In this document: positions 1-8,373 of the stretch, one piece after another
Layout: every line of letters starts with the position of its first letter
How positions within the stretch are numbered: the stretch's first letter is position 1
Assembly: GCA_012728875.1 (NCBI GenBank)
Contig: JAAYEF010000011.1
Location: 112,476-176,475, forward strand
Direction: 5' to 3'
Source of the DNA: Candidatus Cloacimonadota bacterium
GTDB lineage: Bacteria; Cloacimonadota; Cloacimonadia; Cloacimonadales; Cloacimonadaceae
DNA length: 64,000 nucleotides
The notes under the pieces: generated by a model
Seen by the model: only the letters and a program-made list of their open reading frames with translations
The model's database searches: none
Told to the model about the DNA's origin: nothing
Position numbers and translations under genes: made by a program

Positions 1-1
1 G

Positions 2-847
2 GAAGCCTTTATCTATACGCATGGGGGCAGCCGTGATTATGCCATCCATAATGCTGAAAAAACTTGCGCGAAGCTGGGAGTGAAGCTGCATTACACGTCT
101 TTGAAAGAGAATGCTCATTCCCAGGCTTTTCTCAACTATTTCAAAGCCTGGCTGGAGCATCCGGATGCCACAGCCGCAGGGATGACCTGTGTGGCGTGCA
201 AGCATCTGCATATCCTGGGTTCGAAACTGGCAACCCAGCGCAAGATTCCCTATGTGGTGTGGTCTTCCACGCCTTTGGAATACTCACCCTTTTTGGCAAT
301 CCGCCACACCGGGGACGCCAGGCATCAGTTTCAAAGGGAAGGTCTTTTGCAAAGCGGGGTTAAAATGGCAAGGGCGATGGTCTCTTCGCCCAGGTTTGCC
401 TGGGGAGTCTTGGCACAGCCGCGCACCAGTATCCTGGGATGTCTGGCTGTGTTTCCAAGTTCCTCTTTTCTGCGGCTCTCCTATCCCGATGTGAGGCCAA
501 TTATGTTTTATAGTTATGAAAAATGGAACCCCGATCACATTTTGGACACCATTACCAGCGAATTGGATTGGCAAATCCCCTCGGAAATCACAGAAGACTG
601 GCATACAGATTGTGTTTTTAATGTGTTCAAAGAGTATATGTTTCAAAAGATGTTCGGGGTGTCTTACACCGACGCCCATCTCAGTAATCAAATCCGTCAC
701 GGGTTCATCAGCCGGGAAGAAGCCAGGATCAAACTGAAGGAAAGCAAGCAGTATTATGCCGCCGCTGTGGCTCCGGCACTCCAGCAATTGGGCGCGCAGG
801 AATTGATGTCAAAGATGGATCTCTCCTACTTTGATGTGGAGATATAA
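2..847 (+). CDS. PP-loop ATPase, N-acetyl-sugar amidotransferase-like (5' partial)
   Basis: The reading frame is open from base 2, so the gene starts outside the window; about 280 C-terminal residues are present. The visible part begins in an alpha/beta region (IYTHGGSRDYAIHNAEK) that could be the strand after the PP-loop. It then has a CVAC motif in a segment that looks like the Cys pair of WbpG/PseA-type sugar amidotransferases, followed by WHTDCVF and a C-terminal GFISREEA helix, also typical of that family. Such enzymes use ATP to activate a sugar carbonyl for amidation in O-antigen or capsule synthesis. The stop lies 2 bases before the TTG start of a carbamoyltransferase, which fits a glycan-modification operon. 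The PP-loop itself (SGGxDS) would be upstream and cannot be checked, so a more general adenine-nucleotide alpha-hydrolase family role is possible. Confidence 0.6.
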   Translation, partial: EAFIYTHGGSRDYAIHNAEKTCAKLGVKLHYTSLKENAHSQAFLNYFKAWLEHPDATAAGMTCVACKHLHILGSKLATQRKIPYVVWSSTPLEYSPFLAIRHTGDARHQFQREGLLQSGVKMARAMVSSPRFAWGVLAQPRTSILGCLAVFPSSSFLRLSYPDVRPIMFYSYEKWNPDHILDTITSELDWQIPSEITEDWHTDCVFNVFKEYMFQKMFGVSYTDAHLSNQIRHGFISREEARIKLKESKQYYAAAVAPALQQLGAQELMSKMDLSYFDVEI

Positions 848-849
848 GC

Positions 850-2661
850 TTGATAGTTCTTGGAATCAATGCCTTTGGTCAAAATCCCTCCGCCGCTCTG
901 GTGTTTGATGGCAAACTCCGGGCATTTTCTCACGAAGAGCGGTTCAACCGTTTGAAGAGCTCTCACTCGCTGTTTCCGGCTCAAGCGCTGACATGGTGCC
1001 TCGCTTCCCAAAAGATCAAAATGGAAGATGTGGACAAGATCGCCATCAATTGGGACTGTGGAAAATACCCCTACAGGATTTTGAGCAATATGGCGCGAAC
1101 CGCTGCCAGAAAACTGTTTCAAAACCAGCCTGGGAATCCCGGGCAGGGTGATGGAATGGGGGGAGTGATAAACTATATAAACCGATATCGCCTCGCAAAC
1201 TACCAAAGCATGATCCATGCAGGCTTGCGGGAGTGTGGATTCAAAGGCAGGCTCCCTGAACTGGTTTATGTAAATCATCACCTGAGCCATGCCTATCAAG
1301 CTTATTATCAGTCTGGATATCAGGATGCCTTGGTTTTGGTGGCAGATGGGCATGGAGAGGAGGCTTGTGTATCTGGATACAAGGTTTACAAGGGAGAATT
1401 CACCAAGATCCTTGAGTATCCGGTTCCATATTCCTTGGGATGGTTTTATGGAGGGTTCACCGCTTATTTGGGGTTTCATGCCAATCGGGATGAGGGCAAG
1501 CTGATGGGTCTGGCTGCCTATGGCGAAGCAAGCAAGGATGCAAACCCCTGGCTGGGGCACCTGAACAAGATTCTCAGGGTCGATAGATACGGATTTGAAT
1601 TGAATCCCTACTTTTTCAAGCTCGGTGGAAACTATCATCATCCCCGTTTCACAGATAAGCTGGTGAAGTATATCACCAGAATCGACCCTGAACTGCTTCC
1701 CATCGGGCTCGAGGAAAGGGCAGAGCATCATGGCAGGAATATCAACCGCTATCTCCTGCCGAAGTATATAGCTCTGGCGTATGCCGTGCAGACCCGTCTG
1801 GAAGAGGCTTTGCAGGCTGTTGTTCGCCGGATGACACATGAAACCGGACTCAATAAGCTTTGCCTGGCTGGCGGAGTGTTTATGAATTGCAAAGCCAATT
1901 ATTCGATCTCTGAGATGCAGGAAGTGAAAGAGCTGTTCATTCATCCGGCTGCTTCTGATGATGGTTCAGCCCTGGGAGCTGCCTACCATGTTTCACGTCA
2001 ATTGGGGGATGACCCTGTGGATCCGCTGCTGCATGTGCAACACGGTGCCAGCCATAGCCCGGACACCATCCGCAAGGCATTGGAAATAAGCGGTATAGAC
2101 TATCGGGAAATGAGTGACCCAGCTCTTGAAACTGCCAGACTCCTGGCTCAGGGCAAGTTTGTAGCTTGGTTTCAAGGTGGCGCTGAAATGGGAGCAAGAG
2201 CTTTGGGGGGACGCAGCATCATCGCCTGCCCAAACAAAGAACAGGTGAAGGATGAGATCAATGCGAAAGTGAAGTTCCGGGAATCCTGGCGCCCTTACTG
2301 TCCGTCCATCACGGCTGAAGATTCGGGTCGATTTCTGGCTCGTGCTGAAAACAGTCCCTTCATGATCTGCGCGGACAAGGCAAAACCATTGTTGGAGAAA
2401 CAGGCTCCTGCCACAGTCCATGTGGATCAAACCGTGCGCCCTCAGATCGTTGCAGAAAGTGTTCTGCCTTTGTGGCATCGATTGATCACAGAAACGGGAA
2501 AACTCACTGGAGTGCCGGTGCTGCTCAACACCTCTTTCAATGCGAGAGGAGAACCAATTGTGAATTCTCCATTCGATGCGATCCGCACTTTTTATTCAAC
2601 GGGTCTGGAAGCATTGGTACTGGGGGATTTTCTGGTGTTGAAACGAGGACATAAACCTTGA
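850..2661 (+). CDS. Carbamoyltransferase, NodU/CmcH/TobZ family
   Basis: The protein has about 603 residues, the normal length for this family. The N-terminal Kae1-like ASKHA domain starts VLGINAFGQNPSAALV and carries the metal/carbamoyl-adenylate motif HHLSHAYQAY and VADGHGE. Further on are LAGGVFMNCKAN and the family-typical MGARALGGRSI, RESWRPYCPS and NTSFNARGEPIVNSP motifs of the C-terminal carbamoyltransferase domain. Known members transfer a carbamoyl group from carbamoyl phosphate, via carbamoyl-AMP, to a hydroxyl of a sugar or antibiotic. The start is TTG at 850, chosen because GGAG lies 8 nt upstream. The downstream deacetylase overlaps its stop codon (TTGA). Between an amidotransferase-like gene and a polysaccharide deacetylase, a role in decorating a surface glycan is likely; the acceptor cannot be read from sequence. 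Confidence 0.93.
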   Translation: MIVLGINAFGQNPSAALVFDGKLRAFSHEERFNRLKSSHSLFPAQALTWCLASQKIKMEDVDKIAINWDCGKYPYRILSNMARTAARKLFQNQPGNPGQGDGMGGVINYINRYRLANYQSMIHAGLRECGFKGRLPELVYVNHHLSHAYQAYYQSGYQDALVLVADGHGEEACVSGYKVYKGEFTKILEYPVPYSLGWFYGGFTAYLGFHANRDEGKLMGLAAYGEASKDANPWLGHLNKILRVDRYGFELNPYFFKLGGNYHHPRFTDKLVKYITRIDPELLPIGLEERAEHHGRNINRYLLPKYIALAYAVQTRLEEALQAVVRRMTHETGLNKLCLAGGVFMNCKANYSISEMQEVKELFIHPAASDDGSALGAAYHVSRQLGDDPVDPLLHVQHGASHSPDTIRKALEISGIDYREMSDPALETARLLAQGKFVAWFQGGAEMGARALGGRSIIACPNKEQVKDEINAKVKFRESWRPYCPSITAEDSGRFLARAENSPFMICADKAKPLLEKQAPATVHVDQTVRPQIVAESVLPLWHRLITETGKLTGVPVLLNTSFNARGEPIVNSPFDAIRTFYSTGLEALVLGDFLVLKRGHKP

Positions 2662-3461
2662 GAAACAAGATCCATGTCAGCGTGGATTTTGATTGGATCC
2701 CCGGTTCCGAGCGAAGTGTGGCGAGGCTTTTTGAGCTCTTTGCACTCCATGATTTGCATCCCACTCTTTTTTTCACGGGCAGCTTCGCCGCGGCAAACCC
2801 CGGAATAGTCTTGGAAGCTGCTGATCTGGACTATGAGATCGGCACTCACGGCTTGCATCATGGCTTGGATCTGGAGGAGAATTTTGGCTTTGAAACCCCT
2901 TATAAAAAGCAAAAGGAACTGCTTGTCAAAGCCACAGAAATCCTTGGTGACATCACTGGAAGCGCCCCACGGGTCTTTCGTGCACCTCTGTTGAAGATTT
3001 CAGAAGCCACTTTCGATGTATTGGCAGAATTGGGCTATCAGGCAGACTCCTCCATCCCAGCCCGGAGATATGATTTTGGAGCGGGAAGCGTGAATGCGTT
3101 GAGATACTTCTGCAAGCCTTGCCATGCACATTTCAACGAGACAAAGGATGGCAGGCTGCTGGAAATCCCACCCAGTGCATGGATACTGCCCTTGAATATG
3201 AGGCTGCTCAGAATCTTTCCACAGCTCTTTGTGCGTGTTTTTTTCAAGCTTTTGGCTCAGACCTGCAAACCCTTGGTGTTTTACCTGCATCCGGCAGAAT
3301 TTGTGGATCCCCGGAATTTATCTCTCCCACAAGGCTTTCCCAAAGGTTTTTACAGGGACTGCGGAGAGCATCACTTTGCTTCGTTGGAGCGCTTTCTGGA
3401 GCTGATCAAATGTCATGAACTGCGGTCGGTTTATATGCTGAAAGATATCAGCTTGGGTTAA
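2658..3461 (+). CDS. Polysaccharide deacetylase family protein
   Basis: A 267-residue NodB-homology (CE4) protein. Near the N-terminus VSVDFDW supplies the catalytic/metal Asp motif 1. GTHGLHH at about residue 60 is the metal-binding motif 2 (H-x3-H type), FRAPLLK is motif 3, and VFYLHPAEF near residue 210 carries the C-terminal His motif. The family removes N- or O-acetyl groups from glycans using a divalent metal. The start is TTG, overlapping the carbamoyltransferase stop, with GAGGA about 8 nt upstream. It is the last gene of the glycan-modification cluster; about 270 bp without a gene follow. No signal peptide is visible, so it may act on a cytoplasmic lipid-linked or nucleotide-linked intermediate. 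Confidence 0.88.
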   Translation: MRNKIHVSVDFDWIPGSERSVARLFELFALHDLHPTLFFTGSFAAANPGIVLEAADLDYEIGTHGLHHGLDLEENFGFETPYKKQKELLVKATEILGDITGSAPRVFRAPLLKISEATFDVLAELGYQADSSIPARRYDFGAGSVNALRYFCKPCHAHFNETKDGRLLEIPPSAWILPLNMRLLRIFPQLFVRVFFKLLAQTCKPLVFYLHPAEFVDPRNLSLPQGFPKGFYRDCGEHHFASLERFLELIKCHELRSVYMLKDISLG

Positions 3462-3731
3462 GGCGTAAACCGTCACCCACATCTTCAAATCGTCCGCAGA
3501 AACTGTCTTTTTCACTGCCCCTTTTTCTCCAAGGCTCCCAGTCATCTTTTCCTCATTTGAGGGCCGGCTCCCAATGTCGCAATTATCCCAGTTTCAATGG
3601 TTTGCCCAAAATGATTTTGAGGGGGTTATTTTTTTGCGGAGAAAAGTTAAAAAACGGCACAAATAACTTGACGAAATCACGGGGTGGAAAAAAATCAACA
3701 AAAAAGAGAAAACCGATTTCAAGGGGGTTCA

Positions 3732-5822
3732 GTGAACAACTATTTCATGGAGACCCATCATCATGAATGGATCCTGACAAACAAGCTGGGTTCCTATGCC
3801 CTGGGCACGGGAAACCTGATCAACCAGCGCAAATATCATGGGCTTTTGATAGCCAGCGACAAGCAATTCCAGCGCCAGCATCTGGTGGCTGGAATCGAGG
3901 AAAGGGTTGAACACAGGGGTCAAACTCTGCACCTGGATAGCAACAACTATAGCAATTGCATTCATCCGGAAGGCTTTTTGCACCTTGTGAAACCCTGGCT
4001 GCGCCCCTTCCCCACCTTTCTGTATTCTGCGCTGCCCCACCAAAATCACATCCTGATCCGCAAAGAAATCAAGATGGATGAGGCGGGGAATTCCGTGATG
4101 GTGAAATATACGAATCTGGGACACCACAAGCTGCATTTCACACTCCACCCAAAATTCACCATGGTTCCCCATCACGAGCTGAACCCGCCTGGAAGTTTGG
4201 ACCATGAACACTTTGAAAGTTTTTATGAAAACACGGAGGAAGGCTGCGAATTCAGTTGTGTCCGCCCCTCCCGCGGCCTGAAGGTTTTTGGCTATCTGCA
4301 GGGCGCCAGTCTGAAGGAAAACCGCTTTTGCTATCACAATGTGTTTTACCCCTGGGAAGTGATGAGCGGATACGAAGGCATTGGCGACCAAATCAGCCTC
4401 TTTGAGCTGAATTTTGAGCTCTGCGTTGGCGAAAGCAAGATCCTGGTGTTTTCCGACAGTCCCATCGTCAATCCCGAAAAGCTGATTGAAAGGATTGAAA
4501 AACGCTATGCCAAGCTGCCCAAGCCGAAGGATTTTCCCCAAAACCCCGATGTGAACGACGATTTGATTGAAAGCCTGGATTTATATGACAACCTGCTCTA
4601 CAGTCATGAGGAATATCTGAAGCTGCTGGAATTTGCGCTGCGGGATTTTGTTTCAAACGACGATATCGTGGCGGGATATCCATATTATGGGCCTTGGGGA
4701 CGGGACACGATGATCGTGCTGAATGCGCTGATTCACAACCGCAAAAACCTGGCTTTGGTGGAACGGATCTTGGAGAAATATCGCCATCAGCTTCGGGACG
4801 GCTTGATCCCAAACATGCAGGCTGAATCCGGACGTGAGGCAAACTTTGACTCCATCGACGCCACCCTCTGGTATGTGATCCTGCTTTGGAAACTGGGTAA
4901 ATATAAGCAGGACAAGGCTTTTTGGAAGGAAAGCATCCAACTGATCGAAGAGGTTTTGAAAGGCATTCTCACCAACGAGAAATATCCTTTTTATGTGCGC
5001 GCAGACGGCTTGATTGAACTGAAAGAGGAGTTTGCCCACGCCACCTGGATGGACGTGAGAATGGATGGAAATGCGGTGACCCCCAGAAACGGAGCACCGG
5101 TGGAAATCAACGCACTGTGGTACAACGCCATCTGCTGTTATGAAGCCATGTGCAACGAATATCGCAAACTGGCAAAGATCCGCTATACACCCATCGAGCA
5201 GATCAGCGGCCTCAGAGAGCCCATCCGCCATGCTTTCCAAAAGTTTTGGAACAACGGCTATCTGGCAGACCGCCTGATAGGCGACGAGCCGGTGAACGAA
5301 GTGCGTCCAAACGCCGTGATCGCGCTTTCCCTGCCCTGGGAAATCATCGACCGCGACAAGATGAGACAGGTTTGGGAAAAAGCGCGGCTGGAGCTTTATA
5401 CGCCCTATGGTTTGCGCACTTTGAGCCCGTTGGACCACCGCTTCCGCAAAAAGTATTATGGCACCCAGCATGAACGCGACCTCGCCTACCACAATGGCAG
5501 CGTTTGGGCTTGGCTTTTGGGTCCCTATTGCGGTTTGTTCCTAAAATTGAACCGGGATGAACTGAGCCCGGCGCAGCTGGCGGATGAACTCAGCAGCCAT
5601 GTCCAGGGCTTTCGCCAGAGTTTCACGAAGGGGCACATCGCCTCCCTGGCTCAGGTTTGGGATGGCGACAATCCACACTTCCCCAAAGGGGCTCCCGCCA
5701 TGGCAATCAGCGTGGCGGCGCTGTATAACATCGAAACCTATATCCAGTCCCTGCGCAGCGGTAAAATCGAAAAACCCGGAAAACCCGTTCGCAGAAAAGC
5801 CGTGAAGAGGACCAAGCCATGA
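3732..5822 (+). CDS. Glycogen debranching enzyme (amylo-alpha-1,6-glucosidase family)
   Basis: About 696 residues. The N-terminal domain has EWILTNKLGSYALGTG and RKYHGLLIA, the characteristic start of bacterial/archaeal-type GDE_N domains. The catalytic (alpha/alpha)6 barrel follows, with GPWGRDTMIVLNALI at about residue 320-335, PNMQAESG, and a conserved EINALWYNAI segment. The family hydrolyses alpha-1,6 branch points of glycogen. The GTG at 3732 was chosen because AAGGGGG precedes it by 4 nt; the frame is open further upstream (GTG at 3684), and an ATG at 3747 is the alternative. The stop overlaps the ATG of the glycogen synthase-like gene (ATGA), so translation is probably coupled. It opens the long glycogen/housekeeping gene run. 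Confidence 0.9.
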   Translation: MNNYFMETHHHEWILTNKLGSYALGTGNLINQRKYHGLLIASDKQFQRQHLVAGIEERVEHRGQTLHLDSNNYSNCIHPEGFLHLVKPWLRPFPTFLYSALPHQNHILIRKEIKMDEAGNSVMVKYTNLGHHKLHFTLHPKFTMVPHHELNPPGSLDHEHFESFYENTEEGCEFSCVRPSRGLKVFGYLQGASLKENRFCYHNVFYPWEVMSGYEGIGDQISLFELNFELCVGESKILVFSDSPIVNPEKLIERIEKRYAKLPKPKDFPQNPDVNDDLIESLDLYDNLLYSHEEYLKLLEFALRDFVSNDDIVAGYPYYGPWGRDTMIVLNALIHNRKNLALVERILEKYRHQLRDGLIPNMQAESGREANFDSIDATLWYVILLWKLGKYKQDKAFWKESIQLIEEVLKGILTNEKYPFYVRADGLIELKEEFAHATWMDVRMDGNAVTPRNGAPVEINALWYNAICCYEAMCNEYRKLAKIRYTPIEQISGLREPIRHAFQKFWNNGYLADRLIGDEPVNEVRPNAVIALSLPWEIIDRDKMRQVWEKARLELYTPYGLRTLSPLDHRFRKKYYGTQHERDLAYHNGSVWAWLLGPYCGLFLKLNRDELSPAQLADELSSHVQGFRQSFTKGHIASLAQVWDGDNPHFPKGAPAMAISVAALYNIETYIQSLRSGKIEKPGKPVRRKAVKRTKP

Positions 5823-7159
5823 AAGTATTGATGTTCACCTGGGAATTTCCGCCTCTCATCGCCGGCGGCTTGGGAATGGCGTGTTACGGGATGGTTCAAT
5901 CCCTTTTGGCTTTGGGCATCAAGGTGGACTTGGTTTTACCCACCAAGGAGATGGTCTATTTCCCGCTGCGCGAGGTGGGCGATGTGGACACCCTTCCCGC
6001 CGTGTTTGTGGACCCCGTTTTGCACAAGGAATATGAAAGCCACAGCTTTGAGAGCATGCGCGAGCGTTTGGAGTATATCGGCATCAGCGGCAGACCGGAA
6101 TCCTATATCCAGATGGATGAGATCGTCGAATTTGCCCAGGCGGTTCGCGAGGACAGATGGCAAACGAGCTTCACAACGATGGCAGAGCGCGAGGTTTTCG
6201 CCGAAGTGGCAAAAAACCTGATCGGCGATGAGGATGTGATTCGCAAGATCCAGGAATACACCCAGCGCGCCGAACGCTTTGCCCGCATTTTGGATTACAA
6301 CCTGATCCACGCCCACGACTGGCTTTGCTATCCAGCCGGAATTTTGGCAAAAAAGATTTCGCAAAAACCCCTGGTGGTCCATATCCACGCCACGGAATTT
6401 GACCGCGCCGGCGGTCCCGGCAACGAAAGGGTTCACAAGATCGAACACGCGGGCATGATGTATGCGGACAGAGTGATAGCCGTTTCCCAATATACCGCGC
6501 AGATGATCATGTCCCGCTACCTCATCGACACAGCCAAAATCCGCATCGTCCATAACGCATTTTCGCTGTCGGATGAATCCGTCACCTCCAAAAAGCGGAT
6601 TTTCCGGGGACCCACCATCCTGTTTTTGGGACGCATCACCCTGCAAAAGGGGCCGGACTACTTTTTGGAAACGGCGGTGAGGGTGCTCAAAAAGCATCCT
6701 GAAGCCAGGTTCATCGTCGCCGGCACGGGAGACATGGCTCGCAAGCTCCTGCGCAATTCCGCCAGCAGAAAGCTGCAAAACAAGTTCCTCTTCACCGGCT
6801 TTTTGAACCGGGTCCAGGTTGAGGAGATTCTGCGCGCTTCAGACATCTATATGATGCCCTCTGTTTCCGAACCCTTCGGCATTTCGCCCCTGGAGGCGAT
6901 GGCTTTTGGGCTCACTTCCATCATTTCCAAGCAAAGCGGCGTGTCCGAAGTGGTGAACAACGCCTTCAAGATCGACTACTGGGATGTGGACCTGATGGCA
7001 GAAACCGTGAACCACTTGATCGAAAACCCCGATGAGTGCCTGAAAATGGGACTGGCTGGGATGCACGAGGTGAACCAAATCCATTGGAAAGAGGCGGCGG
7101 AAAAGATCCGCTTGGTCTATTCCAGTGCGCTGTCCGAATACATCAAAAGCGAATCTTAA
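5819..7159 (+). CDS. Glycosyltransferase, GT4-type glycogen synthase-like
   Basis: A 446-residue GT-B fold enzyme. The N-terminal WEFPPLIAGGLGMACYGM is the glycine-rich nucleotide-sugar loop typical of starch/glycogen synthase-like enzymes. HAHDWLCYPAG and VVHIHATEFDR continue the first Rossmann domain. ILFLGRITLQKGPDYFL opens the second, and SEPFGISPLEAMAFG provides the E-x7-E retaining-transferase motif. Context strongly suggests alpha-glucan synthesis: it lies between a debranching enzyme (4-bp overlap) and a GH57 amylase (12-bp gap). The length and motifs fit GT4 maltose-1-phosphate/glycogen synthase-like members rather than classical GlgA, so donor specificity (ADP-glucose or UDP-glucose) is open. 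Confidence 0.85.
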   Translation: MKVLMFTWEFPPLIAGGLGMACYGMVQSLLALGIKVDLVLPTKEMVYFPLREVGDVDTLPAVFVDPVLHKEYESHSFESMRERLEYIGISGRPESYIQMDEIVEFAQAVREDRWQTSFTTMAEREVFAEVAKNLIGDEDVIRKIQEYTQRAERFARILDYNLIHAHDWLCYPAGILAKKISQKPLVVHIHATEFDRAGGPGNERVHKIEHAGMMYADRVIAVSQYTAQMIMSRYLIDTAKIRIVHNAFSLSDESVTSKKRIFRGPTILFLGRITLQKGPDYFLETAVRVLKKHPEARFIVAGTGDMARKLLRNSASRKLQNKFLFTGFLNRVQVEEILRASDIYMMPSVSEPFGISPLEAMAFGLTSIISKQSGVSEVVNNAFKIDYWDVDLMAETVNHLIENPDECLKMGLAGMHEVNQIHWKEAAEKIRLVYSSALSEYIKSES

Positions 7160-7171
7160 AAAGGTGTAGAT

Positions 7172-8371
7172 ATGTTAAACGTGGTATTTTACTTTCAAGT
7201 TCACCAGCCCTTTCGCCTGAGACATCTGAACGTGCTGGACATCGGCAAGGGAACGAACTATTTTGACGACGCACTGAACGAACAGGTGATGAAAAAAGTG
7301 GCGGAAAAATCTTATCTGCCCACGAACGCCCTGCTTTTGGATCTGATCAAAAAACACGAGGGACGTTTCAAGGTCGCATTTTCCGTAACCGGGACCGCGA
7401 TCGAGCAATTCAGAGCCTGGAGCCCTCAAACCCTGGATTCCTTCAAAGCCCTGGCAGATACCGGCTGTGTGGAATTTTTGGGCGAAACATACTACCATTC
7501 GCTGGCTTTCCTCTATGATACCAACGAATTTTTGGACCAGGTGGCGCTGCATCGTGAACTGATGAAGACCGAATTTGGGCAAAGCCCGGTCACCTTCCGC
7601 AACACCGAGCTCATCTATCAGGACAGTCTTTCAGACCTGGTTTTTGAGATCGAAGGCTTCAAAAGCATACTCACCGAGGGGGTGGACAGGATTTTGGGCT
7701 GGCGCACGCCGCTTTACGCCTATAAAAACTATAGCAAGGATGTGAACCTGCTCCTCAAATATTACCAGCTTTCAGACGACATCGCCTTCCGCTTTTCAAA
7801 CCGCGACTGGCCGGAATATCCGCTCACCGTGGAAAAGTTTGTGAACTGGATTGACCACCTGACCCTGGAGGAAACCCAGGGTAGAAATCAGTTTTTGAAC
7901 CTGTTTATGGACTATGAAACCTTTGGCGAACACCAGTGGGCGGAAACCGGGATATTTGATTTTATGCAGCATTTCCCCGCTGAGGTGCTCAAGCGTTCCC
8001 ACCTGGGTTTTGCCCTTCCCCGCGAGACTTTCGAGCTGGCAAACTATCAGCAGGAAGCGCTTTCCTTCCCTGAGCCGGTTTCCTGGGCGGACGCCGAACG
8101 CGACCTCTCGGCATGGCTTTCAAACGATATGCAGCACAACGCCATCGAGACCTTCTATCGCATCCTGGGGCGCATCCGGCAAAAGGGTGACCCCGAACTT
8201 CTGGAAATCGCCCGTAAACTCAGCACCTCCGACCACTTCTATTATATGTGCACCAAATATTTCACCGACGGCGACGTGCATAAATATTTCTCGCCTTACG
8301 ACTCTCCAGACCAAGCATACATCTACTATCTGAACGCGATGGCAGACATCGAAGAACGCCTGGAGGACTGA
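7172..8371 (+). CDS. Glycoside hydrolase family 57 alpha-amylase-like enzyme
   Basis: A 399-residue protein that starts VVFYFQVHQPFRLR, the GH57 conserved region 1 with its HQP motif. FLGETYYHSLAFL is region 2. FRNTELIYQDSL carries the likely nucleophile Glu (region 3), and LFMDYETFGEHQW carries the likely acid/base Asp (region 4). Length is typical of the shorter GH57 alpha-amylases. The family acts on alpha-1,4 or alpha-1,6 glucans with retention. No signal peptide is present, so it works on intracellular glycogen or maltodextrin. AAGGTG lies ahead of the ATG. It follows the glycogen synthase-like gene and directly precedes a response regulator with a 2-bp gap, suggesting co-transcription. 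Confidence 0.88.
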   Translation: MLNVVFYFQVHQPFRLRHLNVLDIGKGTNYFDDALNEQVMKKVAEKSYLPTNALLLDLIKKHEGRFKVAFSVTGTAIEQFRAWSPQTLDSFKALADTGCVEFLGETYYHSLAFLYDTNEFLDQVALHRELMKTEFGQSPVTFRNTELIYQDSLSDLVFEIEGFKSILTEGVDRILGWRTPLYAYKNYSKDVNLLLKYYQLSDDIAFRFSNRDWPEYPLTVEKFVNWIDHLTLEETQGRNQFLNLFMDYETFGEHQWAETGIFDFMQHFPAEVLKRSHLGFALPRETFELANYQQEALSFPEPVSWADAERDLSAWLSNDMQHNAIETFYRILGRIRQKGDPELLEIARKLSTSDHFYYMCTKYFTDGDVHKYFSPYDSPDQAYIYYLNAMADIEERLED

Positions 8372-8373
8372 GC

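Noticed and set aside
3318..3545. Minus-strand frame across the end of the deacetylase gene
   Set aside because: Mostly antisense to the deacetylase, no clear ribosome-binding site and no recognisable family.
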